Below are positions 58,018-64,000 of a DNA stretch of 64,000 nucleotides, one piece after another. The stretch's first letter is position 1. Each line of letters begins with the position of its first letter. A program made the position numbers and the translations under genes. The DNA lies in contig NZ_JAYKKJ010000004.1 of assembly GCF_035969385.1 (NCBI RefSeq), positions 310,001 to 374,000 on the forward strand, in the 5' to 3' direction. Source of the stretch: SELP01 sp035969385. GTDB lineage: Bacteria; Pseudomonadota; Alphaproteobacteria; Rhodobacterales; Rhodobacteraceae. Under the pieces are notes generated by a model that was not told where the DNA came from, did not search any database, and was given only the letters and a program-made list of their open reading frames with translations.

Positions 58018-59049
58018 TCAATTCGCCGTAGGCAGGACAACGGAAAACCGGCTGCCCTTGCCCGGCTCGCTTTCCACATGAAGCCGCCCGCGGTGGCGGC
58101 CCACGATATGCTTGACGATGGCAAGGCCTAGGCCCGTGCCGCCGACCTCGCGCGATCTGTGCCGGTCGATCCGATAGAACCGTTCGGTCAGGCGCGGAAT
58201 GTGATGCGCGGCAAACCCTTCGCCAAAGTCCTGCACGGACAGGACAACGCCGGGCAGACGCAACAGCGGCTGTGGCCCCGGGTCGGACAGAGAGATGACC
58301 ACCCTGCCCCCGCTGACCCCGTATTTGATGGCGTTTTCCACGAGGTTGCGGATGACCTGCCGCAGCTGGTCCGCGTCCCCCGGCACCGTGACCGGATGGT
58401 CGGGCAACTTTCGCTGGATGCTGACGCCCGCCGTGGCCGCGACCGGGCCAAGGACGCTGACCGCATTGTCGATAAGCGCCACAAGGTCCACCGGGTCCGT
58501 TGGTCGCCGCCGCTCGTTTTCCTCGACCCGACTGAGGGACAGCAAGTCCGAGACAAGCTGCGACATGCGCGCGGCCTCGCCCTCCATGATCGACAGGAAC
58601 CGGTCGCGGGCGGCGGCGTCGTTGCGGGCCGGGCCGCGCAGGGTTTCGATGAACCCCAATAGCGCGGTCAGCGGTGTACGCAATTCGTGGCTGACATTTG
58701 CGACGAAGTCGCGGCGCATCTGTCCCGCCTGTTCGATCTCTGTCTGGTCTTCGAACACCAGCAGAACGGATGTCCCGATTGGGTTGACCGTGACTTTGTA
58801 GACCGCATCGCGCAGGGGATCACGCCCCATGAACCGGGTCACCTTTCCTGTCCCATTCGCGAAGACATCGTCGATTGTGTCGATCAAAGCGGGCTGTCGC
58901 AGGGCAGAAACATAGTGGCGACCGACCGATCCGGTTCCAATAAGGGTATCCGCCATGGGATTGCAGGCGGAAATTCGGTTGTCCGGGCCAATCATCAGCC
59001 CCGGAAAGGGTAGCGCTAACAAGAAAGTGTTCAAATTCGGGTCAGACAT
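58018..59049 (-). CDS. PhoR-like sensor histidine kinase
   Basis: 343 aa, no membrane spans. An N-terminal PAS-like domain (about 8-105: LPFPGLMIGPDNRISACNPMA) and H-box NVSHELRTPLTALLGFIETL with His121 resemble PhoR. N (NLVENAIKYG), G1 (VQDFGEGFA) and G2 (GGTGLGLAIVKHIVG) boxes are complete. PhoR kinases sense phosphate through PstSCAB-PhoU, but none of those genes nor phoB lies in the window, so the partner is elsewhere. Divergent from the gene at 59190, with a promoter between. Confidence 0.82.
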   Translation of the reverse strand: MSDPNLNTFLLALPFPGLMIGPDNRISACNPMADTLIGTGSVGRHYVSALRQPALIDTIDDVFANGTGKVTRFMGRDPLRDAVYKVTVNPIGTSVLLVFEDQTEIEQAGQMRRDFVANVSHELRTPLTALLGFIETLRGPARNDAAARDRFLSIMEGEAARMSQLVSDLLSLSRVEENERRRPTDPVDLVALIDNAVSVLGPVAATAGVSIQRKLPDHPVTVPGDADQLRQVIRNLVENAIKYGVSGGRVVISLSDPGPQPLLRLPGVVLSVQDFGEGFAAHHIPRLTERFYRIDRHRSREVGGTGLGLAIVKHIVGRHRGRLHVESEPGKGSRFSVVLPTAN

Positions 59050-59074
59050 GCTGCCATTTTTCTTTGTATGGGCA

Positions 59075-59114
59075 TTGAGGCTGATACATGTTTCACCCTA
59101 TAATTGAAACTTGT
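59075..59114 (+). promoter_or_regulatory. Strong promoter with an operator-like inverted repeat over its -10 box
   Basis: TTGAGG at 59075-59080, an 18-base spacer and a perfect TATAAT at 59099-59104. ACATGTTTCA (59086-59095) and TGAAACTTGT (59105-59114) form a 10-bp inverted repeat with one mismatch around the -10. It would start transcription toward the gene at 59190. Confidence 0.55.
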
Positions 59115-59189
59115 GGGCGGTGACTCTGGTATGGTTGTTGCGAAACTTCTGTTGCTTTATGGCACTTCGGACGAATCGGGATTGGCGCG

Positions 59190-59603
59190 ATGGCGGTCCA
59201 GCACATTGGAAATGATATCGAAGACCTCGTCGTTGTTTCCATGCTTGTTGTGGGCAATATCCACGTATGGGCCGGGTCCGACCAGCCCCTACCGGCGGTT
59301 CGTGGCATAGATTTCATCGACTATCGGCAACTAGAGCAGCATTTGGCGCAGATGCCATCGCCGGATGTGATCCTGTCGGCCCTTGTCGGACATGGGTTTG
59401 ACGCCATTGACCTTGCGACCGTCTTGCAGGGCTGCGGGTATCGCGGGCGGTATCGGGGGGTGGCGAATGCCCTACCCCGGCCCGAATTGATCCGGGCAGA
59501 GGTGCGTAGCCGCGCGCCGGATGTCGATTTTGAAGTTGTCGACCTTGAGGTCCGGGCTCAGGTGTCCGGTGGATTCACGCTGCGAAAAGACCGCCTGCGA
59601 TAG
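59190..59603 (+). CDS. Conserved small protein with receiver-like sequence
   Basis: 137 aa from the ATG at 59190, which has only a weak ribosome site, so the start is uncertain. Alternation of strands and helices (VVVSMLVVGNIHVW, DVILSALVGHGFDAIDLATVLQGCGYRGRYRGV) resembles a response-regulator-like or periplasmic-binding-like alpha/beta fold, but an acidic phosphorylation pocket is not evident. It lies next to the PhoR-like kinase on the other strand with a strong promoter. Nothing more specific can be said. Confidence 0.6.
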   Translation: MAVQHIGNDIEDLVVVSMLVVGNIHVWAGSDQPLPAVRGIDFIDYRQLEQHLAQMPSPDVILSALVGHGFDAIDLATVLQGCGYRGRYRGVANALPRPELIRAEVRSRAPDVDFEVVDLEVRAQVSGGFTLRKDRLR

Positions 59604-59691
59604 GCGTCGCGCGATACCCGTGCTTCACCTGTCTGTGCATGAATTGGAAGACCTCACCACGTTCATTGATGTCTCGGGGGGGGCTGACGCA

Positions 59692-60222
59692 CTAATCAAT
59701 CCGGCGCAGCCCGTCGCGGAACCGGCGCATGTTTGCCTGATAGCTCTGGGCAGACCGGCGCAGTCCTTCGATCGCGTCGTCATCCAGCGTACGGATGACC
59801 TTGCCCGGTGCGCCGACAACCAATGACCCGTCAGGGATTTCCTTGCCTTCGGTGATCAGGGCCCCTGCCCCGATGAGGCAGTTCTTGCCGATCTTCGCGC
59901 CGTTCAGCACGGTCGCCCCCATCCCGATCAGGCTGTTGTCGCCGATGGTGCAGCCGTGCAGCATCGCCTTGTGCCCGATGGTACAGCCCGCGCCGATGGT
60001 CAGGGGAAAACCGGGGTCGGTGTGCATGATGCAGTTTTCCTGCACATTCGATCCGGCCCCGATGGTGATCGGTTCGTTGTCGCCCCGCAGGGTGCAACCG
60101 AACCAGATCGAGGTCGCGCTCTCCAGCACAACCTTGCCGATCACATGGGCGTCGGGGGCAATCCAATAGTCCCCGTCGGCGGGAAGGGTCGGGGCAAATC
60201 CGTTCAGGCTGTACAGGCTCAT
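59692..60222 (-). CDS. Gamma carbonic anhydrase family protein
   Basis: 176 aa. A left-handed beta helix is shown by repeated hexapeptides (GxxxxI/V: ITIGAGSNV, LTIGAGCTIG, IGDNSLIGMGATV, IGKNCLIGAGALI). The three metal-binding His are H67 (IMHTD), H84 and H89 (IGHKAMLHG). Some members hydrate CO2; others (such as E. coli YrdA/CaiE types) have unclear activity. The catalytic Glu of the Cam enzyme is not obvious, so activity is uncertain. It overlaps gmk by ATGA. Confidence 0.9.
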   Translation of the reverse strand: MSLYSLNGFAPTLPADGDYWIAPDAHVIGKVVLESATSIWFGCTLRGDNEPITIGAGSNVQENCIMHTDPGFPLTIGAGCTIGHKAMLHGCTIGDNSLIGMGATVLNGAKIGKNCLIGAGALITEGKEIPDGSLVVGAPGKVIRTLDDDAIEGLRRSAQSYQANMRRFRDGLRRID

Positions 60223-60863
60223 TTGGACTCCTCGAATTCCGCCTGAAGACGGCGCACATGGTCGGTCAGGCCCGGCTGCTGGCTGCGCCGGAGGCGGGTG
60301 GCCGATACGATGGTCTTGAGCTGGGCGTCGGTGGCCTCAAGATCGTCGTTCACCAGCACGAAATCATAGCCGTCCCAATGGCTGATCTCGTCCCAGCTTT
60401 TCTGCATCCGCTTCGCGATCACCTCGTCGCTGTCCTGGGCCCGACTGACAAGACGGCGGTGCAGTTCGGCGATAGAAGGCGGCAGGATGAAGATCGAAAG
60501 CGTGTGGCGGCCAAGGTCCGAATTGCGGATTTGCTGCGCCCCCTGCCAATCGATATCGAACAGAACATCGCGGCCGGCGTCGATGGCGGCCTTCACCGGC
60601 CCCTTGGGCGAGCCGTAGAAGTTGCCGAAGACATGGGCGTGTTCCAGCATCTCGCCTTCGGCCACCTGCCGCTTGAAGTCGTCTTCGGTCAGGAAATGAT
60701 AATCCTGCCCGTTCACCTCGCCGTCGCGCGGGGCGCGGGTGGTGGCAGAGACGGAAAAGGAAATGTCCGGGTCCCATTCGCGCAGGTGGCGGGACAGGGT
60801 GGATTTGCCCGCGCCCGAAGGCGAAGACAGGATGATCAGAAGGCCGCGGCGGGTCTGGGGCAT
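60219..60863 (-). CDS. gmk: Guanylate kinase
   Basis: 214 aa. P-loop SSPSGAGKSTL near residue 15, the GMP-binding S-V-S-x-T-T-R region (FSVSATTRAPRDGEVNGQDYHF), and DIDWQGAQQIR in the middle. It phosphorylates GMP to GDP, supplying guanine nucleotides and the (p)ppGpp pool. It lies between yicC (9-base gap) and the carbonic anhydrase (ATGA overlap); yicC-gmk is a common bacterial pair. Confidence 0.96.
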   Translation of the reverse strand: MPQTRRGLLIILSSPSGAGKSTLSRHLREWDPDISFSVSATTRAPRDGEVNGQDYHFLTEDDFKRQVAEGEMLEHAHVFGNFYGSPKGPVKAAIDAGRDVLFDIDWQGAQQIRNSDLGRHTLSIFILPPSIAELHRRLVSRAQDSDEVIAKRMQKSWDEISHWDGYDFVLVNDDLEATDAQLKTIVSATRLRRSQQPGLTDHVRRLQAEFEESK

Positions 60864-60872
60864 GTGCTTGGT

Positions 60873-61763
60873 CTATTCCACGTTTTGGATCTGTTCGCGC
60901 ATCTGGTCGATCGTTGCCTTGAGGTCCAGCCCGATCGCCGTGAGGCCGGGGGCGCCGGATTTGGAGCAGAGCGTATTGGCCTCGCGGTTGAATTCCTGCG
61001 CAAGGAAATCGAGCTTGCGGCCCGCCGGGGCGGGATCGGCCAGAAGGGCGCGGGCGGCGGCAATATGCGCGCGCAGCCGGTCGACTTCTTCGGTCACGTC
61101 CGATTTGACCGCAATCAGGGCCAGTTCCTGCGCCACCCGGTCGGGATCGGCCTCGGACGCCTCCTCCATCACCCGGCGCAGGGCGGCACCCATGTTGGCG
61201 CGCACCTCGTCCCGGCGGCTTTCGGCGGCGGTGGCGGCCTCTTCGACCAGCGCGGCGATCCGCTGCAATTGCCCCTCGATCACCTGTTTCAGGGCGGCGC
61301 CCTCGCTGGCCCGCATGGCGGCGAAATCATCCAGAAGTGGCGCAAGATCCGCCAGAAGCGCGGGTTTCAGCGCCTCTGCCTCTGCCTCGTCGCTGCGCTG
61401 GGACAGGACGCCGCGCAGGTTCAGCACATCGGCAGCGGTGGGTTGGGCCAGGGTGACGCCCATGGCCATGGCCCGGTCCTGCACCGCGTCCAGCGCCTGA
61501 AGCATTCGGTCCAACTGCGCCTCATCCAGGGTGGCGGCCTGCTGGCCCTCTTCCCGGGTCAGGCGCAGCCCAAGGGTGATGTTGCCCCTGTTGAACCGGT
61601 CCTGTAGCGCCGCGCGGATTGCCGGTTCCAGCCCGTCGATCCCGTCAGGCAGGCGCAACCGCAAATCCAGCCCCCGCGCGTTCACCCCGCGCATCTCCCA
61701 GGCCCAGCCCGTTGCCCCAAGGGCCCCGCGCCTGCTGGCGAATGCTGTCATTGATCGGATCAC
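60873..61763 (-). CDS. yicC: YicC family endoribonuclease
   Basis: 296 aa. Family features: SMTAFASRRG at the start with GWAWEMRGVNARGLDLRLRLPDG, and the conserved C-terminal EFNREANTLCSKSGAPGLTAIGLDLKATIDQMREQIQNVE. YicC proteins are RNases that act on RyhB-like small RNAs in E. coli. The gene heads the yicC-gmk-carbonic anhydrase unit on the minus strand and is divergent from a PAS protein gene 170 bases away. Confidence 0.92.
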   Translation of the reverse strand: MIRSMTAFASRRGALGATGWAWEMRGVNARGLDLRLRLPDGIDGLEPAIRAALQDRFNRGNITLGLRLTREEGQQAATLDEAQLDRMLQALDAVQDRAMAMGVTLAQPTAADVLNLRGVLSQRSDEAEAEALKPALLADLAPLLDDFAAMRASEGAALKQVIEGQLQRIAALVEEAATAAESRRDEVRANMGAALRRVMEEASEADPDRVAQELALIAVKSDVTEEVDRLRAHIAAARALLADPAPAGRKLDFLAQEFNREANTLCSKSGAPGLTAIGLDLKATIDQMREQIQNVE

Positions 61764-61858
61764 TGGTCCCGTCCTCTCACTGGTCGCGATAGCACCTAAT
61801 GCGAAAGGGTGCGCGGGGGCAAGGCAAAGCGACCCCGCCGGGCGGGCGCATTAACCTG

Positions 61859-61873
61859 TTAACGAAATGCTAA
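61859..61873. promoter_or_regulatory. CtrA-like motif upstream of the PAS protein gene
   Basis: TTAA-N7-CTAA at 61859-61873 with an additional TTAA at 61851-61854, about 60-80 bases before the PAS gene. One mismatch from the consensus; suggestive only. Confidence 0.3.
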
Positions 61874-61933
61874 GTGCGAAAGGGGCGGAAATGCGGCAAA
61901 ATAGGGGCATCAGCCAGACTGGAGGACCAACCG

Positions 61934-62614
61934 ATGCCAGCCCCAACCGATTCCGCCTTGCCGCCCCTGCCCGGTGTGCGCAGTGTTGCGCCCGGCGGGT
62001 CGGTGTTGTCCAATCTGGAACGCTACTGGTCGGACCTGCGCGGCGCGCGGACGGTGCCGGTGCGCACCGCTGTTGACCCAGCATGCATTGACGCCGCTCT
62101 TCCCAGCGCCTTTATCCTCGAACGCACCGCGCAGCAGGTCGCGCGGTTCCGGGTTTGCGGCCAGCGGATCAATCAGTTTATCGGTGCCGAAGGCCGGGGC
62201 ATGCCCCTGTCGGCCCTTTTCACGGCGACAGGCCGGGCACAGATCGGCACGTTGCTGGAACGCTGTTTTGACGATCCGGCGGTTGTGGAAATCCCGGTCC
62301 AGTTCCGGACAGCGCTGACGCGCCGCCGTCTTCAGGGCACCATGCTCTTGTTGCCTTTGGAGGGACCAGACGGATTGATCGACCGCATTCTTGGGGCGCT
62401 TCTGGTGGACGGCGCGCCGGGCCTTGGCGTTCGAAGCTTTGACGTCGACCCGTCCCGCAAGCTGCGATGCGAGCGGATAGAGCCGCGCCGGGCCGCGCAG
62501 TCCGCGCCGATTTTCGCCAACGGGACAGATTTCCCGCAGGCACAACTCCAGATGCAGGAAGGGCCGGAACGGTCTTCCCGCCCGGCCCTTCGGCTTGTTG
62601 TCGATAATACCTGA
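61934..62614 (+). CDS. PAS-domain protein (PAS_5 type)
   Basis: 226 aa from the ATG at 61934, with GGAGG eight bases upstream; a 20-residue longer frame is possible but lacks a site. One PAS_5-like domain covers about residues 25-175 (NLERYWSDLRGARTVPVRTAVDPA, RFRVCGQRINQFIGAEGRGMPLSALF). No effector domain is attached. Such short PAS proteins are frequent in Rhodobacterales and probably signal through a partner. A 10-bp hairpin is embedded in its last codons. Confidence 0.8.
   Translation: MPAPTDSALPPLPGVRSVAPGGSVLSNLERYWSDLRGARTVPVRTAVDPACIDAALPSAFILERTAQQVARFRVCGQRINQFIGAEGRGMPLSALFTATGRAQIGTLLERCFDDPAVVEIPVQFRTALTRRRLQGTMLLLPLEGPDGLIDRILGALLVDGAPGLGVRSFDVDPSRKLRCERIEPRRAAQSAPIFANGTDFPQAQLQMQEGPERSSRPALRLVVDNT
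62558..62591. other. Hairpin inside the end of the PAS gene
   Basis: GAAGGGCCGG at 62558-62567 pairs perfectly with CCGGCCCTTC at 62582-62591 around a 14-nt loop. It lies 30 bases before the tail-to-tail junction with the DAHP synthase gene and has no T-run. Confidence 0.45.
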
Positions 62615-62620
62615 TCCGGA

Positions 62621-63991
62621 TCAGGCGGTCGCCGCCTGATCCAACTTGCTGCGCCGGGCCGACAGTTCTTCGGCCACGAGGAACGCCAGTTCCAGCGACT
62701 GAGAGGCGTTCAGACGCGGGTCGCAGGCGGTGTGGTAGCGATCCGACAGATCCTCGTCCGTGACCGCGCGGACCCCGCCGGTGCATTCGGTCACATCCTT
62801 GCCCGTCATCTCGAAATGCACGCCGCCGGGGATCGTGCCTTCGGCATTGTGGACGGCAAAGAATTCCTTCACTTCGCGCAGCACGCTTTCGAAGGGGCGG
62901 GTCTTGTAGCCGGTCGAGGATTTGATCGTGTTGCCGTGCATGGCGTCACAGGTCCAGACGACATTCGCGCCTTCTTCCTGCACTGCCTTGATCAGGCGCG
63001 GCAGGTGTTCGCCCACCGACCCTGCCCCGAAGCGCGCGATCAGTGTCAGACGGCCCGGCTCGTTGTTGGGGTTTAGGCTGTTCATCAGCGACTTCAGATG
63101 GCCCGAGGTCATCGACGGACCGCATTTCAGCCCGATCGGGTTCTGGACGCCCTTGCAGAATTCCACATGGGCGCCGTCCGGCTGACGGGTGCGGTCACCG
63201 ATCCAGATCATATGGCCGGACCCGGCCAGCCACTTGCCCGTGGTGCTGTCCAGACGGCACAGGGCCTCTTCATACTCCAGCAGAAGCGCTTCGTGGCTGG
63301 TGTAGAATTCGACCGTTTCCAACTCGTGATTGGTGGCGGCGTTCAGGCCTGCTGCGCTCATGAAGTCCAGCGCGTTGGAAATCTGTTCGGACAGGGCGCG
63401 GTATTTCTCGGCCTCCGGCGCACCGGTCCAGCCCAGCGTCCAGGCGTGGACCCGGTGCACGTCGGCGAACCCGCCGGTCGAAAACGCGCGCAGAAGGTTC
63501 AGCGTGGCGGCGGCCTGGGTATAGGCCTGCAGCATCCGGTCCGGATCGGGGATCCGCGCTTCGGGGGTGAAATCGAACCCGTTGATGATGTCGCCGCGGT
63601 AGCTGGGCAGCTCAGTGCCGCTGATCACCTCGGTCGGGGCCGACCGCGGCTTGGCCATCTGGCCCGCCATGCGGCCAACCTTGACCACCGGAACCTTGGC
63701 GCCAAAGGTCAGGACCATCGCCATCTGCAGCATCACCTTGAAGGTGTCGCGGATGCTGTCGGCGCTGAATTCGGCAAAGCTTTCGGCGCAATCGCCGCCC
63801 TGAAGCAGGAAGGCCTCGCCGCGACTCACCTTGCCCAGATGGGCCTTCAGGCGGCGTGCTTCGCCCGCAAAGACCAAGGGCGGATAGCTGGCAAGCTTGG
63901 CTTCCACAGCCTTCAGCTTGGCTTCATCCGTATAGTCGGGCATCTGAACCCGCGGCTTGGCGCGCCAGTCAGATTTCTGCCACTCGGTCAT
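62621..63991 (-). CDS. Class II 3-deoxy-7-phosphoheptulonate synthase
   Basis: 456 aa, the plant-like class II DAHP synthase (the AroAII form). Key blocks are LQGGDCAESFAEF, KVGRMAGQMAKPRS, and HMIWIGDRTRQPDGAHVEFCKGVQNPIGLKCGP near residues 245-280. VVWTCDAMHGNT and HFEMTGKDVTECTGG contain metal and substrate residues. It begins the shikimate pathway by joining PEP and erythrose-4-phosphate. Metal ligands are expected at Cys and His/Glu/Asp in these blocks. The gene is convergent with the PAS gene, 6 bases apart, and its ATG is 9 bases from the window edge. Confidence 0.95.
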   Translation of the reverse strand: MTEWQKSDWRAKPRVQMPDYTDEAKLKAVEAKLASYPPLVFAGEARRLKAHLGKVSRGEAFLLQGGDCAESFAEFSADSIRDTFKVMLQMAMVLTFGAKVPVVKVGRMAGQMAKPRSAPTEVISGTELPSYRGDIINGFDFTPEARIPDPDRMLQAYTQAAATLNLLRAFSTGGFADVHRVHAWTLGWTGAPEAEKYRALSEQISNALDFMSAAGLNAATNHELETVEFYTSHEALLLEYEEALCRLDSTTGKWLAGSGHMIWIGDRTRQPDGAHVEFCKGVQNPIGLKCGPSMTSGHLKSLMNSLNPNNEPGRLTLIARFGAGSVGEHLPRLIKAVQEEGANVVWTCDAMHGNTIKSSTGYKTRPFESVLREVKEFFAVHNAEGTIPGGVHFEMTGKDVTECTGGVRAVTDEDLSDRYHTACDPRLNASQSLELAFLVAEELSARRSKLDQAATA

Positions 63992-64000
63992 CGTCTTGCT

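Overview
The window is a GC-rich, densely packed stretch of core chromosome from an alphaproteobacterium, most likely a member of the Rhodobacterales (Rhodobacter/Roseobacter relatives). Pointers are the nifR3(dusB)-ntrB-ntrC-ntrY-ntrX-trkA-trkH-hfq-hflX block, a fused IspDF, a DUF6477/DUF6456 pair, a CcmE/lysis-gene/CcmF/CcmH cluster, and a CtrA-like motif near comEC. About 65 protein genes were supported. I saw no rRNA, tRNA, transposase, integrase or CRISPR array, so this looks like housekeeping sequence with a few accessory insertions.

Layout, left to right. (1) 1-4147: cytochrome c maturation genes (ccmE end, ccmF, ccmH) with a muramidase/holin/small-membrane-protein lysis cassette between ccmE and ccmF. 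(2) 4220-13648: two crotonase-fold enzymes, DUF2087, gltA, gltX, comEC, a ThiE paralogue, a TrmJ-type methyltransferase and a thioesterase. (3) 13796-14743: rplM-rpsI. (4) 14798-24387, mostly minus strand: acyltransferase, TetR, ppk2, alpha/beta hydrolase, metA, a P-loop protein, FadL porin, DMT exporter, monooxygenase and guaA. (5) 24559-34340: MttB-family protein, DUF6477/DUF6456, lipA, an orphan protein, diheme cytochrome c and cytochrome c' opposite a LysR regulator, hpt, a COQ10-like protein and MmgE/PrpD. (6) 34581-38012 minus: amt, cinA C-terminal type, pgpA, ispDF. (7) 38203-50040 plus: dusB-ntrBC-ntrYX-trkA-trkH-hfq-hflX. (8) 50110-63991: penicillin acylase family, a beta-hydroxyacid dehydrogenase, rpsB-tsf, a LuxR solo, an ectoine-hydrolase-like M24 protein, a PhoR-like kinase, gamma carbonic anhydrase, gmk, yicC, a PAS protein and class II DAHP synthase.

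How parts connect. The nitrogen block (ntrBC, ntrYX) and the amt ammonium transporter form one physiological theme. NtrC and NtrX both lack the GAFTGA loop that contacts sigma-54, and the amt leader carries an NtrC-like dyad plus an 11-mer also found twice ahead of dusB. The lysis cassette and the nuclease-less ComEC fit a donor/recipient gene-transfer-agent theme known from Rhodobacter capsulatus, although no GTA structural genes are here. An N-terminal-nucleophile acylase and a LuxR solo with a substituted ligand pocket may touch signalling.

Non-coding structure worth attention: a two-copy palindromic element (11404 and 50046), a 131-bp inverted-repeat element (34354), a structured leader ahead of rpsB, operator-like dyads at the fadL, luxR and phoR-side promoters, and several clear Rho-independent terminators. 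All positions, motifs and repeats were read by eye. Family names rest on recognised motifs, not on database searches.
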